Source of the DNA: an uncultured Gammaproteobacteria bacterium
GTDB taxonomy: Bacteria > Pseudomonadota > Gammaproteobacteria > Pseudomonadales > Litorivicinaceae
DNA length: 64,000 bases
Reading direction: 5' to 3'
Assembly (NCBI GenBank): GCA_913057215.1
Contig: CAJXNQ010000002.1
Coordinates: 1-64,000, forward strand
The position numbers and the translations under genes were made by a program. Below are positions 1-9,327 of this stretch, in pieces. Under the pieces are notes generated by a model, which had not been told where the DNA came from, did no database searches, and saw nothing but the letters and a program-made list of their open reading frames with translations. How positions within the stretch are numbered: position 1 is the stretch's first letter; each line of letters begins with the position of its first letter.

Positions 1-77
1 AAGAAGGCTTGCGTTTTGCGATTCGTGAAGGTGGCCGGACTGTCGGCGCCGGCGTCGTCTCGAAAATCGTCGAGTAA
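1..77 (+). CDS. tuf: Elongation factor Tu, C-terminal end (partial)
   Basis: Only the last 24 codons are present, in frame from position 3 and stopping with TAA at 75-77. They encode the EF-Tu C-terminus, with the motif FAIREGGRTVGAGVV that forms part of beta-barrel domain 3. EF-Tu is the GTPase that brings aminoacyl-tRNA to the ribosome. A strong terminator follows within 30 bases, so tuf ends its transcription unit (the str operon) and does not read directly into the S10 operon. Identity is clear despite the truncation by the window edge; whether it is the tufA or tufB copy cannot be told. Confidence 0.93.
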   Translation, partial: EGLRFAIREGGRTVGAGVVSKIVE

Positions 78-100
78 TCGTTCGTTTTTCGCATGAAATT

Positions 101-130
101 GAGCCCCGCATCTGCGGGGCTTTTTATTTT
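101..130 (+). terminator. Rho-independent terminator after tuf
   Basis: A GC-rich stem AGCCCCGCA/TGCGGGGCT with a two-base loop is followed directly by a run of T (TTTTTATTTTT). It lies 24 bases after the tuf stop and before the S10 operon promoter, so it separates the two transcription units. Confidence 0.93.
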
Positions 131-142
131 TGGGATTCAACG

Positions 143-171
143 TTGACTCTTTGTAGTGTGGCACATACAAT
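143..171 (+). promoter_or_regulatory. Sigma70-type promoter of the S10 operon
   Basis: TTGACT at 143-148 and TACAAT at 166-171 are separated by exactly 17 bases, a near-consensus sigma70 promoter. It sits just after the tuf terminator and about 60 bases before the rpsJ start, giving a leader of roughly 50 bases. That is shorter than the E. coli S10 leader, and I see no obvious L4-responsive structure. Confidence 0.75.
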
Positions 172-230
172 GCGCCACCTTGTTTTTGACCTGTCCGAAC
201 CATCGGGCAACGTTTGATTGGAGTAGCCAG

Positions 231-548
231 GTGGCAGTACAGAATCAAAAAATTCGGATTCGGCTTAAGGCCTTCGACCATCGCCTGATCGATACGTCGA
301 CTCAGGATATCGTCGATACCGCGAAGCGCACTGGTGCACAAGTCCGTGGACCGATCCCGCTGCCGACACGAATTGAGCGCTATACAGTGCTTGTTTCACC
401 GCACGTGAACAAGGACGCACGCGATCAGTACGAATTACGCACGCACAAGCGCATGATCGACATTGTTGAGCCAACTGAAAAAACAGTTGATGCCTTGATG
501 AAGTTGGATCTTGCTGCGGGTGTGGATGTACAGATCAGCTTAGGCTGA
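231..548 (+). CDS. rpsJ: 30S ribosomal protein S10
   Basis: S10 (uS10) is a small-subunit head protein that also acts as NusE in transcription antitermination. The protein begins [17 protein letters not shown], the diagnostic S10 N-terminus, and is 105 residues long, close to the usual 103. The reading frame stays open upstream to an ATG at 156, but that extension has no S10 homology and would start within ten bases of the promoter -10. The GTG at 231 has a GGAG seven bases upstream and is the likely start. First gene of the S10 operon. It is followed by an unusually long 115-base gap before rplC. Confidence 0.95.
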   Translation: MAVQNQKIRIRLKAFDHRLIDTSTQDIVDTAKRTGAQVRGPIPLPTRIERYTVLVSPHVNKDARDQYELRTHKRMIDIVEPTEKTVDALMKLDLAAGVDVQISLG

Positions 549-557
549 TCGAAGGCA

Positions 558-582
558 GGAGCGCATCAAAGCCGCGCGCTCC
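558..582 (+). other. Hairpin in the rpsJ-rplC spacer
   Basis: GGAGCGC (558-564) pairs with GCGCTCC (576-582) around an 11-base loop. No T-run follows, so it is not a standard terminator. It lies in the 115-base spacer between S10 and L3 (549-663), whereas most other gaps in this operon are about 4-15 bases. It could be an RNA-processing, stability or regulatory element; the function is unknown. Confidence 0.4.
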
Positions 583-663
583 GGTGACAAGCGGTCTGTT
601 TGTATAACTTACTGTGGCCATAGCGGGTATTAAGCCCCCTGTGCAGGCAGAGAGGAAGTCGAG

Positions 664-1299
664 ATGACAATTGGAGTTGTCGGTCGGAAGACCGGTATGA
701 CCCGAGTGTTCACCGAGGAAGGCGTGTCAGTTCCTGTCACGGTTGTCCAGGTTGAGCCGAACCGGGTGAGTCAAGTGAAAACCGTTGAAACAGACGGTTA
801 CCAAGCCATTCAGGTGACTGTTGGTGAGCGTCGCGCGCAACATCGCGTGAGTCAGCCAATCAAGGGTCACCTTGCCAAAGCTGAGCTGCGCATGGGTCGT
901 GGTCTCTGGGAATTCCGTGTGGATGACCTTGGAGAGCTCGCGGTCGGTTCTGAAATCACAGTCAATCAATTCGAAGCCGGACAGGCGATCGACGTCATCG
1001 GACAGTCCAAGGGTAAGGGATTTGCCGGTGCTGTGAAGCGTTGGAATTTCCGGACCCAGGACGCAACCCACGGTAACTCACTGTCGCACCGTGCTCCTGG
1101 ATCTATTGGCCACTGCCAAACCCCAGGCCGCGTCTTCAAAGGTAAGAAGATGGCCGGGCACATGGGTGCGGAACGCGTGACGGTTCAGGGTCTCGAAGTT
1201 GTTCGCATTGATGAAGAGCAGGGCCTGATCTTGGTGAAAGGATCAGTGCCGGGCGCCAATGGGGCAGACGTAATCATCAAGCCTGCAGCGAAGGCTTGA
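664..1299 (+). CDS. rplC: 50S ribosomal protein L3
   Basis: L3 (uL3) is an early 50S assembly protein that reaches the peptidyl transferase centre. The 211-residue protein starts [16 protein letters not shown] and carries the conserved central loop around SHRAPGSIG and the GKKMAGHMG motif, which contacts 23S rRNA. Length matches the family (about 209). An AGAGGAAG Shine-Dalgarno precedes the ATG. It sits in the usual S10-operon position between S10 and L4, 11 bases before rplD. Confidence 0.97.
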   Translation: MTIGVVGRKTGMTRVFTEEGVSVPVTVVQVEPNRVSQVKTVETDGYQAIQVTVGERRAQHRVSQPIKGHLAKAELRMGRGLWEFRVDDLGELAVGSEITVNQFEAGQAIDVIGQSKGKGFAGAVKRWNFRTQDATHGNSLSHRAPGSIGHCQTPGRVFKGKKMAGHMGAERVTVQGLEVVRIDEEQGLILVKGSVPGANGADVIIKPAAKA

Positions 1300-1310
1300 G
1301 GGGGTCAGGT

Positions 1311-1913
1311 ATGGAATTGAATCTTGTAGCAGGTGGAACAGTCGAGGTCTCTGACCAAGCGTTTGGCCGCGAATTCAACGAGTCGCTGATCCATCAGGTG
1401 GTGACGGCGTATCTCGCAGGGGCTCGCCAGGGCACACGCGCGCAGAAGACACGGTCTGAAGTGTCTGGTGGTGGACGGAAGCCATGGCGTCAGAAGGGTA
1501 CAGGACGTGCGCGTGCTGGAACGACGCGCTCACCGATCTGGCGTTCAGGCGGTGTGACCTTCGCAGCGAAGCCGCAAAGCTTCGTGCAGAAGGTCAATAA
1601 AAAGATGTACCGCGCTGCAATGCAAAGCATTTGGAGTGAATTGGTGCGTCAGGATCGTTTGGTGATCACTGACGATCTCGGAATCGAGGCGCCAAAGACC
1701 AAAGAATTGGCGGCAAAACTGAGCGCGATGGATTTGAGCAACGTCTTGATCGTCGCCGGTGAAGTCACTGATGCGCTCTATTTGTCAGCACGCAATCTCC
1801 CGCACGTGGATGTGCGAGATGCAGATGCGATTGATCCTGTCAGTCTGATTTCGTACGAAAAAGTGCTGGTGACGGTTGACGCGTTGAAAGCGATTGAGGG
1901 GCAGTTGGCATGA
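1311..1913 (+). CDS. rplD: 50S ribosomal protein L4
   Basis: L4 (uL4) binds 23S rRNA near the exit tunnel, and in E. coli it also represses the S10 operon. The protein is 200 residues from MELNLVAGG. The extended loop with [21 protein letters not shown], which lines the tunnel, is present at about residues 60-80. The frame is open from a TTG at 1296, but ATG 1311 has a GAGGGGGTC ribosome site and matches family length. Its stop overlaps the rplW start by 4 bases (ATGA), implying translational coupling. Confidence 0.96.
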   Translation: MELNLVAGGTVEVSDQAFGREFNESLIHQVVTAYLAGARQGTRAQKTRSEVSGGGRKPWRQKGTGRARAGTTRSPIWRSGGVTFAAKPQSFVQKVNKKMYRAAMQSIWSELVRQDRLVITDDLGIEAPKTKELAAKLSAMDLSNVLIVAGEVTDALYLSARNLPHVDVRDADAIDPVSLISYEKVLVTVDALKAIEGQLA

Positions 1914-2206
1914 ACCAAGAGCGGATTTTTACTGTTTTGAAAGGACCGCATGTGTCAGAAAAGGCCACGGTCGTTGCCGATCAAAACAACCAATACGTAT
2001 TTAAGGTGGCCAGTGATGCGACCAAACCTGAGATCAAAGCCGCAGTTGAGGCCTTGTTTGAAGTGTCAGTCACGAAGGTCAATGTTGTGAACATCAAAGG
2101 GAAGACCAAGCGCACGGCGCGCGGTATGGGTAAGCGCAACGATACGCGCAAAGCCTATGTCACGTTGGCTGATGGGCAGGACATTTCCTTCGTAGCAGGC
2201 GAGTAA
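1910..2206 (+). CDS. rplW: 50S ribosomal protein L23
   Basis: L23 (uL23) lies at the tunnel exit and is the docking site for SRP and trigger factor. The 98-residue protein has the family core [11 protein letters not shown], the [13 protein letters not shown] strand, and the flexible loop ending in GMGKRND. Length is normal. It overlaps rplD by 4 bases and is followed after 10 bases by rplB. Confidence 0.96.
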   Translation: MNQERIFTVLKGPHVSEKATVVADQNNQYVFKVASDATKPEIKAAVEALFEVSVTKVNVVNIKGKTKRTARGMGKRNDTRKAYVTLADGQDISFVAGE

Positions 2207-2216
2207 GGCGAAAGTT

Positions 2217-3041
2217 ATGGCAATCGTAAAATGTAAACCGACCTCAGCCGGCCGCCGTCACATGGTCAAGATCGTGACGCCGGATCTCCACAAAGGGGCT
2301 CCGCACGCGCCGCTACTTGAAAAGAAATCAAAGTCTGGTGGTCGTAACAACGACGGTCGGATTACGACGCGTCACGTCGGTGGTGGGCATAAGCAGCATT
2401 ACCGCGTGATCGATTTCAAGCGTAATAAAGATGGTATTCCAGGGAAAATCGAACGCCTTGAGTATGATCCGAATCGATCTGCACACATCGCGTTGGTCCT
2501 GTACGCAGATGGTGAGCGCCGCTACATCATTGCGCCGAAAGGCATGAAAGCTGACGATCCAATCCGCTCAGGCGAGGATGCGCCAATCAAGGTGGGTAGC
2601 TGTCTGCCGCTTCGGAACATTCCAGTGGGATCCGTGATCCATTGCGTGGAATTGAAGCCGGGTAAGGGTGCGCAAATGGCTCGTTCAGCCGGTGCATCAG
2701 TGCAGTTAGTCGCCCGTGAAGGACGGTACGCGACCTTGCGTCTTCGTTCAGGCGAAATGCGCAAAGTATTGTCTGAGTGCCGCGCAACCTTGGGTGAAGT
2801 TTCAAACGGTGAGCACAGCTTGCGTCAGCTGGGTAAGGCGGGTGCGAAGCGTTGGAGAGGCGTCCGTCCAACAGTGCGTGGTGTGGTGATGAATCCAGTT
2901 GATCACCCGCACGGTGGTGGTGAAGGGCGAACTTCAGGCGGACGTCACCCGGTGTCGCCTTGGGGTATGCCAACAAAGGGATACAAAACCCGTAAGAACA
3001 AGCGTACCGATAAGATGATCGTGCGCCGTCGGACGAAGTAA
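2217..3041 (+). CDS. rplB: 50S ribosomal protein L2
   Basis: L2 (uL2) is needed for subunit association and peptidyl transferase activity. It is 274 residues. The OB-fold and SH3-like domains are recognisable, and the C-terminal signature [15 protein letters not shown] is intact, including the histidine (in DHPHGG) implicated in function in other species. The basic tail ends [13 protein letters not shown]. It is in the standard place between L23 and S19. Confidence 0.97.
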   Translation: MAIVKCKPTSAGRRHMVKIVTPDLHKGAPHAPLLEKKSKSGGRNNDGRITTRHVGGGHKQHYRVIDFKRNKDGIPGKIERLEYDPNRSAHIALVLYADGERRYIIAPKGMKADDPIRSGEDAPIKVGSCLPLRNIPVGSVIHCVELKPGKGAQMARSAGASVQLVAREGRYATLRLRSGEMRKVLSECRATLGEVSNGEHSLRQLGKAGAKRWRGVRPTVRGVVMNPVDHPHGGGEGRTSGGRHPVSPWGMPTKGYKTRKNKRTDKMIVRRRTK

Positions 3042-3053
3042 GGAGAGAGATCA

Positions 3054-3329
3054 ATGCCACGTTCTTTGAAAAAAGGCCCATTCGTCGATCTCCACCTTCT
3101 GAAGAAGGTTGAGACGGCTGCCGAAGCAAACGACCGTCGTCCAATTAAGACGTGGTCGCGTCGGTCGATGATTCTTCCAAATATGGTGGGGCTGACCATC
3201 GCGGTTCATAACGGGAAGCAACATGTTCCTGTGTTGATCAACGAAGACATGGTCGGCCACAAGTTAGGTGAGTTCGCGGTCACGCGAAACTACCGTGGTC
3301 ACGCAGCCGACAAAAAGTCGAAGCGTTAA
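3054..3329 (+). CDS. rpsS: 30S ribosomal protein S19
   Basis: S19 (uS19) binds the 16S rRNA head with S13. It is 91 residues and begins [18 protein letters not shown]. The conserved [16 protein letters not shown] segment lies near the C-terminus. A GGAGAGAG ribosome site precedes the ATG. Confidence 0.97.
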   Translation: MPRSLKKGPFVDLHLLKKVETAAEANDRRPIKTWSRRSMILPNMVGLTIAVHNGKQHVPVLINEDMVGHKLGEFAVTRNYRGHAADKKSKR

Positions 3330-3344
3330 GAGGTGGGAATAGCC

Positions 3345-3680
3345 ATGAATGAAGTGCAAGCATATTTAAAAGGCGCTCGGCTTTCTGCTCAGAAGGCGCG
3401 TTTGGTTGCAGATCAGATTCGCGGTAAGCACGTCGAAGAAGCACTGAACACACTGACCTTCTCGACCAAGAAGGCAGCACACATCGTGAAAAAAGTGCTC
3501 GAGAGTGCGATTGCGAATGCAGAACATAACGAGGGCGCAGACGTGGATGATTTGAAAGTCACCACCGTCTTCGTCGATGAAGGGATGACGATGAAGCGTA
3601 TTCGCCCACGGGCGAAAGGGCGTGCAGACCGTATTTTTAAGCGGACCTGCCACATCACCGTCAAAGTCGGACAGGCCTGA
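3345..3680 (+). CDS. rplV: 50S ribosomal protein L22
   Basis: L22 (uL22) spans the 50S and its beta-hairpin lines the exit tunnel. From [23 protein letters not shown] the protein is 111 residues (family 110). The C-terminal [15 protein letters not shown] is the tunnel hairpin tip. The ORF can be extended four codons upstream to a GTG, but that codon is itself part of the AGGTGGG ribosome site for ATG 3345, so ATG 3345 is preferred. Confidence 0.96.
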   Translation: MNEVQAYLKGARLSAQKARLVADQIRGKHVEEALNTLTFSTKKAAHIVKKVLESAIANAEHNEGADVDDLKVTTVFVDEGMTMKRIRPRAKGRADRIFKRTCHITVKVGQA

Positions 3681-3690
3681 GGGGAGTACG

Positions 3691-4374
3691 ATGGGTCAGA
3701 AAGTTCACCCGAATGGCATCCGCCTCGGGATTACAAAAGATCATTCGTCGGTGTGGTATGCCGAGGGAAGTGATTACGCAGACAAGCTGTTTGATGACAT
3801 CAAGGTCCGTGAGTTTCTTGATGCCAAATTGAAAAACGCACAGGTCTCGAAGATTTTGATTGAGCGTCCTGCGAAGAATGCGCGTGTGACGCTGCAAACT
3901 GCACGGCCAGGCATTGTGATTGGTAAGAAAGGCGAAGACGTCGAAGCGCTCCGCAAAGAGTTGACCAACATGATGGGGATTCCTGTCCAGATCAACATTG
4001 AAGAGATCAGAAAGCCTGAGCTGGATGCGCGCTTGGTTGGTCAAAATATTGCAGGTCAGCTCGAGCGTCGCGTGATGTTTCGTCGGGCGATGAAGCGTGC
4101 GGTACAGAACGCCATGCGTGCCGGTGCCGAAGGCATCCGAGTTCAGGTCTCAGGTCGTTTGGGTGGTGCTGAAATCGCACGGACCGAGTGGTATCGCGAA
4201 GGGCGGGTGCCATTGCATACGTTGCGGGCCGATATCGATTACTCGACCTATGAGGCGCACACCACATATGGCGTGATCGGAATCAAGGTATGGATCTTCA
4301 AAGGCGAGATCCTTGGTGGAATTGAAGCGGTTCGAGCGAATCGCGAACAGCAGCGCGCGAAAGCTGCTCGCTAA
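3691..4374 (+). CDS. rpsC: 30S ribosomal protein S3
   Basis: S3 (uS3) lies at the mRNA entry channel and has helicase-related function with S4 and S5. The protein starts [16 protein letters not shown] and is 227 residues. The KH domain GxxG motif ([13 protein letters not shown]) and the C-terminal [18 protein letters not shown] segment are present. The frame is open back to 3622 inside rplV; ATG 3691, with GGGGAGTACG upstream, is the right start by homology. Confidence 0.96.
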   Translation: MGQKVHPNGIRLGITKDHSSVWYAEGSDYADKLFDDIKVREFLDAKLKNAQVSKILIERPAKNARVTLQTARPGIVIGKKGEDVEALRKELTNMMGIPVQINIEEIRKPELDARLVGQNIAGQLERRVMFRRAMKRAVQNAMRAGAEGIRVQVSGRLGGAEIARTEWYREGRVPLHTLRADIDYSTYEAHTTYGVIGIKVWIFKGEILGGIEAVRANREQQRAKAAR

Positions 4375-4386
4375 GGGAAGAGGACG

Positions 4387-4800
4387 ATGCTGCAACCGAA
4401 ACGGACGAAGTTCCGCAAGATGCAAAAAGGCCGAAATCGCGGTCTCGCAGAGCGTGGCTCTAAGGTCAGCTTTGGTGAATATGCGTTAAAGGCGACCGGT
4501 CGCGGTCGTATGACGGCGCGTCAGATTGAAGCGGCCCGTCGGACCATTACTCGCCGCGTCAAGCGTGGTGGAAAGTTGTGGATCCGGGTGTTTCCTGACA
4601 AGCCGATTACCCAGAAGCCTCTCGAAGTGCGTCAGGGTAAAGGTAAAGGTTCTGTTGAATATTGGGTATGCCAGATTCAGCCAGGCCGTGTGTTGTATGA
4701 AATTGAAGGTGTCTCAGAAGACGTGGCGCGTGAAGCATTTACGCTTGCTGCCTCAAAGCTTCCATTTAAGACCACCTTTGTTAGTCGGACGGTAATGTAA
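4387..4800 (+). CDS. rplP: 50S ribosomal protein L16
   Basis: L16 (uL16) positions A-site tRNA. It is 137 residues, starts [19 protein letters not shown], and contains [15 protein letters not shown] and the [14 protein letters not shown] segment. The final A of its TAA is the first base of the rpmC ATG (4800), so the two genes overlap by one base. Confidence 0.97.
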   Translation: MLQPKRTKFRKMQKGRNRGLAERGSKVSFGEYALKATGRGRMTARQIEAARRTITRRVKRGGKLWIRVFPDKPITQKPLEVRQGKGKGSVEYWVCQIQPGRVLYEIEGVSEDVAREAFTLAASKLPFKTTFVSRTVM

Positions 4801-4994
4801 TGAACGCAACAGAGTTACGCGAAAAGAGCGTCGCCGAGCTGAGAGACGAGCTTCTGAAGCTCCGTCGTGAACAGTTCAACCTGAACATGGCGAAAGCTAC
4901 AGGACAGCTCGCGCAAACCCATCTGCTTGGACAGATGCGTCGTGACATCGCGCGCATCAAAACCGTGATTGCTCAGAAGGAGGTCACGGCATGA
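4800..4994 (+). CDS. rpmC: 50S ribosomal protein L29
   Basis: L29 (uL29) is a two-helix protein near the tunnel exit next to L23. It is 64 residues with the signature [17 protein letters not shown] at about residues 22-38. It overlaps rplP by 1 base and rpsQ by 4 bases, so it is translationally coupled on both sides. Confidence 0.96.
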   Translation: MNATELREKSVAELRDELLKLRREQFNLNMAKATGQLAQTHLLGQMRRDIARIKTVIAQKEVTA

Positions 4995-5257
4995 CCGAAG
5001 CGAAGACAATGGTTCGAACGTTGACTGGACGAGTCGTCTCAAATAAAGGCGACAAGACCATCAGTGTATTGGTTGAGCGTTTTGAGAAGCATCCGCTGTA
5101 TGGCAAGTACGTCAAGCGGTCGTCAAAAATCGCCGCACACGATGAAAACAACGAGTGCCAGATTGGTGACACAGTCACAATTTCTGAGTGCAGACCGCTT
5201 TCGAAGTCGAAGGCGTATCGCCTCGTTGAAGTCACCGAACGTGCTGTTCAGGTTTAA
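4991..5257 (+). CDS. rpsQ: 30S ribosomal protein S17
   Basis: S17 (uS17) is a primary 16S rRNA binder with an OB fold. It is 88 residues. The core [21 protein letters not shown] and the [13 protein letters not shown] and [16 protein letters not shown] segments are diagnostic. It overlaps rpmC by 4 bases (ATGA). Confidence 0.96.
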   Translation: MTEAKTMVRTLTGRVVSNKGDKTISVLVERFEKHPLYGKYVKRSSKIAAHDENNECQIGDTVTISECRPLSKSKAYRLVEVTERAVQV

Positions 5258-5269
5258 CGGAGGGGAATC

Positions 5270-5638
5270 ATGATTCAAGCGGAAAGTATGCTTGAGGTGG
5301 CCGATAACTCAGGTGCGCGTCGCGTGATGTGTATCAAAGTACTCGGTGGCTCGAAGCGTCGTTATGCCCGGATCGGCGACATCATCAAAGTCACCGTGAA
5401 AGAGGCGATTCCTCGCGGCAAGGTGAAGAAAGGCCAGGTCATGAACGCAGTGGTTGTTCGGACGCGCAGTGGTGTGCGTCGTCAGGATGGCTCATTGATT
5501 AAGTTCGATGGCAATGCGGCGGTTCTTTTGAATACAAACAACGCGCCCATCGGCACCCGTATTTTTGGGCCGGTGACGCGCGAACTGCGCGGTGAGAAGT
5601 TCATGAAGATCATCTCACTCGCGCCTGAAGTGTTGTAA
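5270..5638 (+). CDS. rplN: 50S ribosomal protein L14
   Basis: L14 (uL14) is at the subunit interface and is the target of the silencing factor RsfS. It is 122 residues, starts [17 protein letters not shown], and carries the [20 protein letters not shown] motif. It opens the spc operon part of the cluster. A GGAGGGGA ribosome site precedes it; no separate promoter is visible in the 12-base gap. Confidence 0.97.
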   Translation: MIQAESMLEVADNSGARRVMCIKVLGGSKRRYARIGDIIKVTVKEAIPRGKVKKGQVMNAVVVRTRSGVRRQDGSLIKFDGNAAVLLNTNNAPIGTRIFGPVTRELRGEKFMKIISLAPEVL

Positions 5639-5649
5639 GGAGCGAACCG

Positions 5650-5970
5650 ATGGCAGCAAAAATTCGTCGTGACGATGAAGTCGTCGTGATCACCGGAAAA
5701 GACAAAGGGCGTCGCGGCAAAGTGTTGCAGATTCGTCCAGATAACCGGGTGTTGGTCTCTGGGATCAACCTGGTGAAAAAGCATACAAAGCCGAACCCAA
5801 TGATGGGCAAACAAGGTGGAATCGTTGAGAAAGAAGCGCCGCTTCACATCTCGAATGTCGCGTTGTTTAACCCTGAGAACGACAAAGCCGATCGGGTTGG
5901 CTTTCGTGTAAACGAGGATGGCACCAAAACACGGGTGTTTAAGTCCACTGGTAAGGAAGTCGGGGCGTAA
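5650..5970 (+). CDS. rplX: 50S ribosomal protein L24
   Basis: L24 (uL24) initiates 50S assembly. It is 106 residues, with the N-terminal KOW motif ([20 protein letters not shown]) and the [11 protein letters not shown] segment. Length is normal. It is followed by a 30-base gap and then rplE. Confidence 0.96.
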   Translation: MAAKIRRDDEVVVITGKDKGRRGKVLQIRPDNRVLVSGINLVKKHTKPNPMMGKQGGIVEKEAPLHISNVALFNPENDKADRVGFRVNEDGTKTRVFKSTGKEVGA

Positions 5971-6000
5971 GCCTCTGCGCCTAGGAGCGAGAAATAAGCC

Positions 6001-6540
6001 ATGGCGAGACTACAGCAAGTCTACAAAGAGAAAGTGATACCCGCACTCCAAAGTGAGTTCGAGTACAAAAATGTAATGCAGGTGCCGAAAGTCACAAAAA
6101 TCACCCTGAACATGGGTGTGGGTGAAGCGGTTGCCGATAAGAAGCAAATTGAAAACGCAGTCCGTGACATGACTGCAATCGCAGGTCAAAAGCCGGTGGT
6201 GACGAAAGCACGCAAATCCATTGCGGGCTTTAAGATCCGTGATGGCTGGCCAATCGGTTGCAAGGTGACGTTGCGTGGTGAGCGGATGTGGGAATTCCTC
6301 GATCGTTTGATCGCCGTGTCAATTCCTCGGATCCGTGACTTCCGCGGTTTGAACGGAAAGTCGTTTGACGGGCGTGGAAATTATTCGATGGGTGTGCGTG
6401 AGCAGATCATGTTCCCCGAGATTGAGTACGACAAAGTCGACGCGATTCGTGGTCTGGATATCACAATCACGACGTCTGCAGAAACTGATGAGGAAGGGAA
6501 AGCGCTGCTGAAAGCATTCAGTTTCCCTTTCCGTAACTGA
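6001..6540 (+). CDS. rplE: 50S ribosomal protein L5
   Basis: L5 (uL5) binds 5S rRNA and the P-site tRNA elbow. It is 179 residues. [25 protein letters not shown] and the C-terminal [15 protein letters not shown] are conserved family blocks. Confidence 0.97.
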   Translation: MARLQQVYKEKVIPALQSEFEYKNVMQVPKVTKITLNMGVGEAVADKKQIENAVRDMTAIAGQKPVVTKARKSIAGFKIRDGWPIGCKVTLRGERMWEFLDRLIAVSIPRIRDFRGLNGKSFDGRGNYSMGVREQIMFPEIEYDKVDAIRGLDITITTSAETDEEGKALLKAFSFPFRN

Positions 6541-6550
6541 GGAGCATTCA

Positions 6551-6856
6551 GTGGCTAAAAAATCGATGAAAGAACGCGAACTGAAGCGCCAAAAAACGGT
6601 TGCACGGTTTGCTGCAAAACGCGCTGCTTTGAAAGCAGTGATTCGTGATCCGAAATCAAGTGAAGAGGATGTGTGGGAAGCGCAGCAGAAGCTTCAGAAA
6701 ATGCCTCGTGATGCAGCCGCAGTGCGCTTACAGCGCCGGTGTAATGTCACAGGTCGTCCACACGCGGTTTACCGCAAGTTTGGCCTGTCCCGGATCAAGC
6801 TGCGCGAGACAATGATGCGCGGTGAAGTTCCTGGTCTGAAAAAGGCCAGCTGGTAA
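6551..6856 (+). CDS. rpsN: 30S ribosomal protein S14 (zinc-free long form)
   Basis: S14 (uS14) lies in the 30S head. The 101-residue protein is the long form without the CxxC zinc knuckle: the conserved region reads [20 protein letters not shown] with a single cysteine, so it is zinc-independent. Translation starts at GTG 6551, preceded by GAGGAG. The zinc-free S14 is paired in this cluster with a zinc-type L36 (10668-10781). Confidence 0.96.
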   Translation: MAKKSMKERELKRQKTVARFAAKRAALKAVIRDPKSSEEDVWEAQQKLQKMPRDAAAVRLQRRCNVTGRPHAVYRKFGLSRIKLRETMMRGEVPGLKKASW

Positions 6857-6870
6857 GGAGTGATTGATAC

Positions 6871-7266
6871 ATGAGCATGCAAGATACTTTGGCGGATATG
6901 TGCACTCGCATCCGCAACGGGCAAATGGCAGGTAAGACTGCTGTTTCCATGCCGTCTTCGAAGACGAAGGTAGCATTGGCCCGGGTACTCGCTGACGAAG
7001 GATTTGTAGGTGGATACAACGTCCAAGAGGACGGTGTAAAGGCAACGCTTTCAGTTGAACTGCGTTATCACGAAGGCCGCCCTGTGATCCGTGAGATTAA
7101 GCGTTCAAGCCGTCCTGGTTTGCGTCGCTACGCTGGTAAAGACACCCTGCCCAAAGTACAGGGCGGACTGGGTGTGGCCATCGTATCAACGTCGAAAGGA
7201 CTGATGACTGACCGTGATGCACGCAAAGCCGGAATCGGTGGCGAAGTGCTCTGCACCGTATTCTAA
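6871..7266 (+). CDS. rpsH: 30S ribosomal protein S8
   Basis: S8 (uS8) binds 16S rRNA helix 21, and in E. coli it represses the spc operon. It is 131 residues. The C-terminal [20 protein letters not shown] is the rRNA-binding signature. Two in-frame ATGs occur at the start (MSM); the first has a GGAGTGATT site upstream. Confidence 0.96.
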   Translation: MSMQDTLADMCTRIRNGQMAGKTAVSMPSSKTKVALARVLADEGFVGGYNVQEDGVKATLSVELRYHEGRPVIREIKRSSRPGLRRYAGKDTLPKVQGGLGVAIVSTSKGLMTDRDARKAGIGGEVLCTVF

Positions 7267-7276
7267 GGAGTGATCG

Positions 7277-7810
7277 ATGTCTCGTATTGGTAAAGCGCCC
7301 ATCGCAGTCCCAACCGGTGTTGATGTCAATATCGCCGGCCAAGATGTGACTGTGAAAGGCAAAAACGGCACCTTGTCGATTTCTTTAAATCATGAAGTCG
7401 CAGTGCTACAGAACGACAATGTGCTGACCTTTGAGCCGCGTGAAGGCGCTCAAAATGGATGGGCACAGGCCGGCACAGCACGTGCGATTGTGAACAACAT
7501 GGTCAATGGTGTGACCAATGGATTTGAAAAGAAATTGACGCTGATCGGCGTCGGTTATCGAGCACAGGTTCAAGGCACCAAGATCAACTTGACGCTCGGC
7601 TTCTCGCACCCAGTTGTGTACGACCTGCCAGAAGGTGTCACTGCTGAAACACCGAGCCAAACTGAAATTGTGCTGAAGTCAGCCAACAAGCAGTTGTTGG
7701 GCCAGGTGGCTGCAGAAATTCGCGCGTATCGTCCACCAGAGCCTTACAAAGGCAAGGGTGTGCGCTATTCCGACGAGTATGTGCGTCGTAAAGAAGCGAA
7801 GAAGAAGTAA
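7277..7810 (+). CDS. rplF: 50S ribosomal protein L6
   Basis: L6 (uL6) lies near the factor-binding site. It is 177 residues with the two duplicated RBD-like domains, beginning [15 protein letters not shown]. The C-terminal signature [19 protein letters not shown] is complete. Confidence 0.97.
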   Translation: MSRIGKAPIAVPTGVDVNIAGQDVTVKGKNGTLSISLNHEVAVLQNDNVLTFEPREGAQNGWAQAGTARAIVNNMVNGVTNGFEKKLTLIGVGYRAQVQGTKINLTLGFSHPVVYDLPEGVTAETPSQTEIVLKSANKQLLGQVAAEIRAYRPPEPYKGKGVRYSDEYVRRKEAKKK

Positions 7811-7821
7811 GGAGAGCGGAC

Positions 7822-8172
7822 ATGATGGACAAGAAAAAAGCCCGGTTACGTCGCGCTCGTCGCTCACGTGCCAAGATGCGCGAACTCGGCGCCAATCGGT
7901 TGTGTGTACACAGAACACCGCGCCACATCTATGCGCAGATTATTTCTGGCGACGGATCCAATGTGATCTGTGCGGCATCGACGCTCGATTCAGCCCTGCG
8001 TGAAGGCAATGGCGGAAACGTCAATGCAGCCGCAGAAGTCGGCAAGTTGATCGCAGCGCGTGCCAAAGAAAAAGGGATTTCAGCGGTTGCATTTGACCGT
8101 TCTGGTTTCCGGTATCACGGTCGTGTGAAGGCGCTTGCCGACGCAGCTCGTGAAAGTGGACTTGAGTTTTAA
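7822..8172 (+). CDS. rplR: 50S ribosomal protein L18
   Basis: L18 (uL18) binds 5S rRNA with L5 and L25. It is 116 residues with a basic N-terminus ([16 protein letters not shown]) and the conserved C-terminal [20 protein letters not shown]. Two ATGs stand in tandem at 7822 and 7825; the ribosome site GGAGAGCGG fits either. Confidence 0.96.
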   Translation: MMDKKKARLRRARRSRAKMRELGANRLCVHRTPRHIYAQIISGDGSNVICAASTLDSALREGNGGNVNAAAEVGKLIAARAKEKGISAVAFDRSGFRYHGRVKALADAARESGLEF

Positions 8173-8181
8173 GGGGATCCG

Positions 8182-8688
8182 ATGAACGCAAAAGTAGAAA
8201 CGCAGCAGCAGGGTGATCTGCAAGAGAAGCTGGTTCAAGTGAATCGGGTTGCCAAGGTTGTGAAAGGTGGCCGAATCTTCAGTTTTACAGCACTGACCGT
8301 TGTTGGTGATGGAAATGGCAAGGTTGGTTACGGACGCGGTAAAGCGCGCGAAGTACCTGCGGCCATCCAAAAAGCGATGGAGTCGGCGCGTCGTAACATG
8401 GTGACTGTGAAGTTAGATGGCGACACGATTCAGTATCCAACGAAAGCGGCCCATGGTTCTGCCAAGGTGTACATGCAGCCTGCCTCTCAGGGTACGGGTG
8501 TTATTGCTGGCGGCGCGATGCGTGCAGTTTTAGAGATTGCAGGTGTGCAAAACGTTCTAGCGAAATGCTACGGCTCAACGAACCCTGCGAATGTTGTGCG
8601 CGCCACTATCAAGGCGTTGTCTGAGATGCAGTCTCCAGAAGACGTGGCAGCACGTCGTGGCAAGACCGTCGAAGAAATTCTCGGTTAA
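8182..8688 (+). CDS. rpsE: 30S ribosomal protein S5
   Basis: S5 (uS5) affects decoding fidelity and mRNA entry. It is 168 residues with an N-terminal double-stranded RNA-binding domain ([34 protein letters not shown]) and a C-terminal domain with [18 protein letters not shown]. Length matches E. coli S5. Confidence 0.97.
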   Translation: MNAKVETQQQGDLQEKLVQVNRVAKVVKGGRIFSFTALTVVGDGNGKVGYGRGKAREVPAAIQKAMESARRNMVTVKLDGDTIQYPTKAAHGSAKVYMQPASQGTGVIAGGAMRAVLEIAGVQNVLAKCYGSTNPANVVRATIKALSEMQSPEDVAARRGKTVEEILG

Positions 8689-8699
8689 GGATAAACCTC

Positions 8700-8891
8700 A
8701 TGAGCGAAAAGAAAATGCTGAAGGTGACTCTGGTGCGCAGTCCCATCCGCCAAAACCCGAAGCACAAGTTGTGTGTCCAGGGTCTTGGTTTGAGACGGAT
8801 GCATCAGACTGTCGAGGTCGAAGATACACCCAGCGTTCGAGGCATGATCAATAAGGTCAATTACCTCGTCCGTGTTGAAGGAGAAGCGTGA
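8700..8891 (+). CDS. rpmD: 50S ribosomal protein L30
   Basis: L30 (uL30) is a small bacterial 50S protein of 63 residues. The block [20 protein letters not shown] followed by the RGMINKV segment is typical. Its TGA overlaps the rplO ATG by one base (TGATG, 8889-8893). Confidence 0.95.
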   Translation: MSEKKMLKVTLVRSPIRQNPKHKLCVQGLGLRRMHQTVEVEDTPSVRGMINKVNYLVRVEGEA

Positions 8892-9325
8892 TGCGTTTGA
8901 ATGGTTTATCGCCAGCTGCGGGCTCACGTCCAGCGAAAAAGCGAGTGGGTCGTGGCATCGGATCTGGTCTGGGTAAGACAGCGGGTCGTGGACATAAGGG
9001 TCTGAAAGCGCGTTCTGGTGGATCGGTGAAGCCTGGATTCGAAGGTGGTCAAATGCCTTTACAGCGCCGGTTGCCAAAGTTTGGCTTCACGTCGCGTAAG
9101 AGTCTGGTCCGTGATGAGATTCGGTTGGCTGAATTGAATAAGGTCGAGGGTGACGAGATCACGATGGACTCGCTGCGTGCTGCGCGGCTGATCGGTGAAA
9201 ACACACTGCATGTGAAAATCATCCTTGCAGGTGAGATCCAACGTGCTGTCACGGTGAAGGGCTTGAAAATCACCAAGGGTGCTCAAGCAGCGATCGAAGC
9301 CGCCGGCGGAAAGGTCGAAGCGTAA
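8891..9325 (+). CDS. rplO: 50S ribosomal protein L15
   Basis: L15 (uL15) is a late-assembly 50S protein. From ATG 8891 it is 144 residues, the same as E. coli. The glycine/arginine-rich N-terminal extension ([20 protein letters not shown]) and the [15 protein letters not shown] motif are present. A GTG one codon earlier is an alternative start. The ATG overlaps the rpmD stop. secY follows after 2 bases. Confidence 0.96.
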   Translation: MRLNGLSPAAGSRPAKKRVGRGIGSGLGKTAGRGHKGLKARSGGSVKPGFEGGQMPLQRRLPKFGFTSRKSLVRDEIRLAELNKVEGDEITMDSLRAARLIGENTLHVKIILAGEIQRAVTVKGLKITKGAQAAIEAAGGKVEA

Positions 9326-9327
9326 TT

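Noticed and set aside
156-230. Extended N-terminus for S10 from ATG 156
   Set aside because: Lies within ten bases of the promoter -10 and has no similarity to S10; GTG 231 with GGAG fits.
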